Assembly (NCBI RefSeq): GCF_002887595.1
Contig: NZ_PEBU01000002.1
Coordinates: forward strand, 1-64,000
DNA from: Bowmanella denitrificans
Lineage (GTDB): Bacteria > Pseudomonadota > Gammaproteobacteria > Enterobacterales > Alteromonadaceae
DNA: 64,000 nt
Direction of reading: 5' to 3'
Shown here: piece by piece, positions 62,674 through 64,000 of the stretch
Numbering within the stretch: the first letter of the stretch is position 1
Layout of the letters: each line of letters opens with the position of its first letter
Program-made: the position numbers and the translations under genes
Notes under the pieces: generated by a model
The model's database searches: none
What the model saw: the letters and a program-made list of their open reading frames with translations, nothing else
What the model was told of the DNA's origin: nothing

Positions 62674-63330
62674 TTATTTATCCTTCAGATAGTATTTGTC
62701 GTAGAAGGTATACACCCAGGTGGGACAATAGATAATCAACAAGGTGATGGTCATACCATTGAGCATGGCTTCCGGGAATAACATCAGCGGGATCAGAATC
62801 AGGTAGTTGTCGACGACCACCTCCCAGCTATGTATGCCGTCAATAAAATAGTAGCCGCCCAGTAGCAACATTTTCAGGCTGATTAATAAGGCACCCGGAA
62901 TAAAGGCACACAAAAAAATATAGATAAAGAAATGGCGTGGCAGCTTGTGAAACGACAGGTTGTAAATCAGGTAGCTCATGGCCAGCGGCACACTGATGCC
63001 CAGCAGGCCGTTGACACCAAACATGGCCCAGCTTTCCTTACCCACCAGGCTAATACCCAACAAGGCCAGAAAGCTGCTAAGCAAGGCGCGCCGTAAGCCC
63101 AGTACCAGGGTTAGCGCCGACAACCACAAAAAATGTACATTCAGACCATCGTAGATGCCAGCGCGGAATAACCACAGCACAAACAAACAAGCCGCCGAGC
63201 CGAAGATCAGATGCTGGCTGCGCCTGTCATGCAAAAGCTGGGTGGGGGACATGTTCTTAAACAAGCCCAACATCAGGCCCAGGTAACCCACCCAGGCCAG
63301 GCCTTGCAGCAAGGTCAGATTTTCAAACAT
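62674..63330 (-). CDS. CbiM-like (ECF-transporter permease-like) membrane protein
   Basis: A 218-residue membrane protein with about six helices. The pattern GLNVHFLWLSALTLVLGLRRALL, then GVNGLLGISVPLAMSYLI, and the C-terminal FPEAMLNGMTITLLIIYCPTW, resembles the CbiM/energy-coupling-factor substrate-specific family found in gammaproteobacteria without a cobalamin operon. The CbiM N-terminal metal-binding His is not seen. No ECF ATPase or cobalt gene is adjacent, so transport is unproven. It lies between xthA and the hydrolase, one base before the latter. Confidence 0.6.
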   Translation of the reverse strand: MFENLTLLQGLAWVGYLGLMLGLFKNMSPTQLLHDRRSQHLIFGSAACLFVLWLFRAGIYDGLNVHFLWLSALTLVLGLRRALLSSFLALLGISLVGKESWAMFGVNGLLGISVPLAMSYLIYNLSFHKLPRHFFIYIFLCAFIPGALLISLKMLLLGGYYFIDGIHSWEVVVDNYLILIPLMLFPEAMLNGMTITLLIIYCPTWVYTFYDKYYLKDK

Positions 63331-63336
63331 GCGGAC

Positions 63337-64000
63337 TTAACGGTAAACCGCCCAAATCGGGGCATGATCGGACGGCTTGTCGATGCCACGCAGTTCATAA
63401 TCAATGCCTGCTTCTACTAAACTTTCATGCAGGGCCGGGGTGGCCAGAATCAAATCAATACGCAGCCCACGGTTGTCATCAAAACCCTTGGAGCGATAAT
63501 CAAACCAGCTGTACTGGTCCACAACTTCGGGATGTAAGCTGCGGAAGCTGTCGGCTAATCCCCAACTCAGCAAATGATTCAGCCATTCACGCTCTTCTGG
63601 CAGAAAGCTGCATTTACCGGTTTTCAGCCAGCGTAAACGATTGGGTTCACCAATGCCAATATCCTGATCCTGATGAGAAATATTCAAATCCCCCATCACG
63701 ATTAATTTTTCTTCGGGACTGTGATGTGTGGTCAGATATGTCTGTAAGTCGGCGTAAAATTTGCGCTTGGCTGGGTATTTAATTTCATGATCCTGGCTTT
63801 CGCCCTGGGGAAAGTAGCCGTTCAGTACCCTTACCTTGCTGCCATCCGGCATCACAAAGGTGCCCATGATCATCCTTCGTTGCGCATCTTCCTCATCGGT
63901 CGGGAAGCCGCGTAACACATCGACCGGCTCCTGCTTGCTGAGCAAGGCCACGCCGTAGTGACCCTTTTGACCGTGAAAATACACGTGGTAGCCCATGGCC
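63337..64000 (-). CDS. xthA: exodeoxyribonuclease III, 5' end outside window
   Basis: The 3' part of exonuclease III, about 220 residues; roughly the first 50 are cut by the window edge, so the in-frame ATG at 63996 is internal (it aligns to the [14 protein letters not shown] region of E. coli). Catalytic motifs remain: [15 protein letters not shown] (Asp/Asn), [13 protein letters not shown] and SDHAP (Asp-His). The enzyme repairs abasic sites as a class II AP endonuclease and 3' exonuclease. The CbiM-like gene follows six bases after its stop. Confidence 0.96.
   Translation of the reverse strand, partial: AMGYHVYFHGQKGHYGVALLSKQEPVDVLRGFPTDEEDAQRRMIMGTFVMPDGSKVRVLNGYFPQGESQDHEIKYPAKRKFYADLQTYLTTHHSPEEKLIVMGDLNISHQDQDIGIGEPNRLRWLKTGKCSFLPEEREWLNHLLSWGLADSFRSLHPEVVDQYSWFDYRSKGFDDNRGLRIDLILATPALHESLVEAGIDYELRGIDKPSDHAPIWAVYR

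Overview
The window looks like chromosomal DNA of a marine or aquatic gammaproteobacterium of the Alteromonadales type (Alteromonas/Bowmanella-like). The signs are the ftsH-folP-glmM-tpiA-secG-tRNA-Leu(GAG) and pnp-nlpI housekeeping segments, many secreted or lipoprotein genes, a DUF1800/DUF1501 pair, a GlyGly-CTERM protein, a TonB receptor under a Fur-type box and scattered signalling genes. Base composition is near balanced except for one AT-rich gene (40447-43065). No sequence search was possible; family names rest on motifs read by eye.

Layout. 1-4536: a heptanucleotide repeat, a solute-binding protein, a metallo-beta-lactamase-fold lipoprotein, a beta-propeller lipoprotein and yhbY. 4956-14532: the ftsH-folP-glmM-tpiA-secG-tRNA-Leu block, a YjbR-like gene, then pnp and nlpI. 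Two parts of the usual gammaproteobacterial order are missing here: rlmE beside ftsH, and the rimP-nusA-infB-rbfA-truB-rpsO block before pnp. 14540-17010: a Sel1-repeat protein with a zinc-protease motif and a thioredoxin-fold protein. 17042-23956 (minus): an apparent five-gene operon of MipA/OmpV protein, RND adaptor, RND pump, response regulator and histidine kinase. 24112-27923 (minus): Yip1-like protein plus a MacAB-type exporter. 28082-30500: a broken GGDEF gene, a glycosyltransferase and an MBL-fold hydrolase. 30638-40296: a choice-of-anchor I lipoprotein behind a Pho box, SprT, two solute-binding proteins, YhhQ, RhlE, a site-2 protease, an OmpA-like protein and a LysE exporter. 40447-50566: the AT-rich GlyGly-CTERM protein, a RAYT transposase remnant, the DUF1501/DUF1800 pair, two regulators with neighbours, a frameshifted small lipoprotein and an esterase. 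50647-54125: an iron-type TonB receptor and a membrane diguanylate cyclase.

The most interesting part is 54340-61320. An FHA-like sigma-54 activator with two Fis-type helix-turn-helices and a membrane Ser/Thr kinase with TPR repeats lie on the plus strand. They converge on a minus-strand operon encoding a leaderless trypsin-like protease with an N-terminal prodomain, a cysteine-containing protein of unknown fold, a 70-residue protein resembling the free-standing prodomain, and a 170-residue unknown. Upstream of the protease lie two tandem 10-bp palindromes one helical turn apart, about 96 bp ahead of a plausible start site of a candidate -24/-12 promoter. I infer a self-contained circuit in which the kinase signals through the FHA-type activator to switch on the protease operon. 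The window closes with a serine-hydrolase (class A beta-lactamase-like) lipoprotein, a CbiM-like membrane protein and the 5'-truncated xthA, all on the minus strand.
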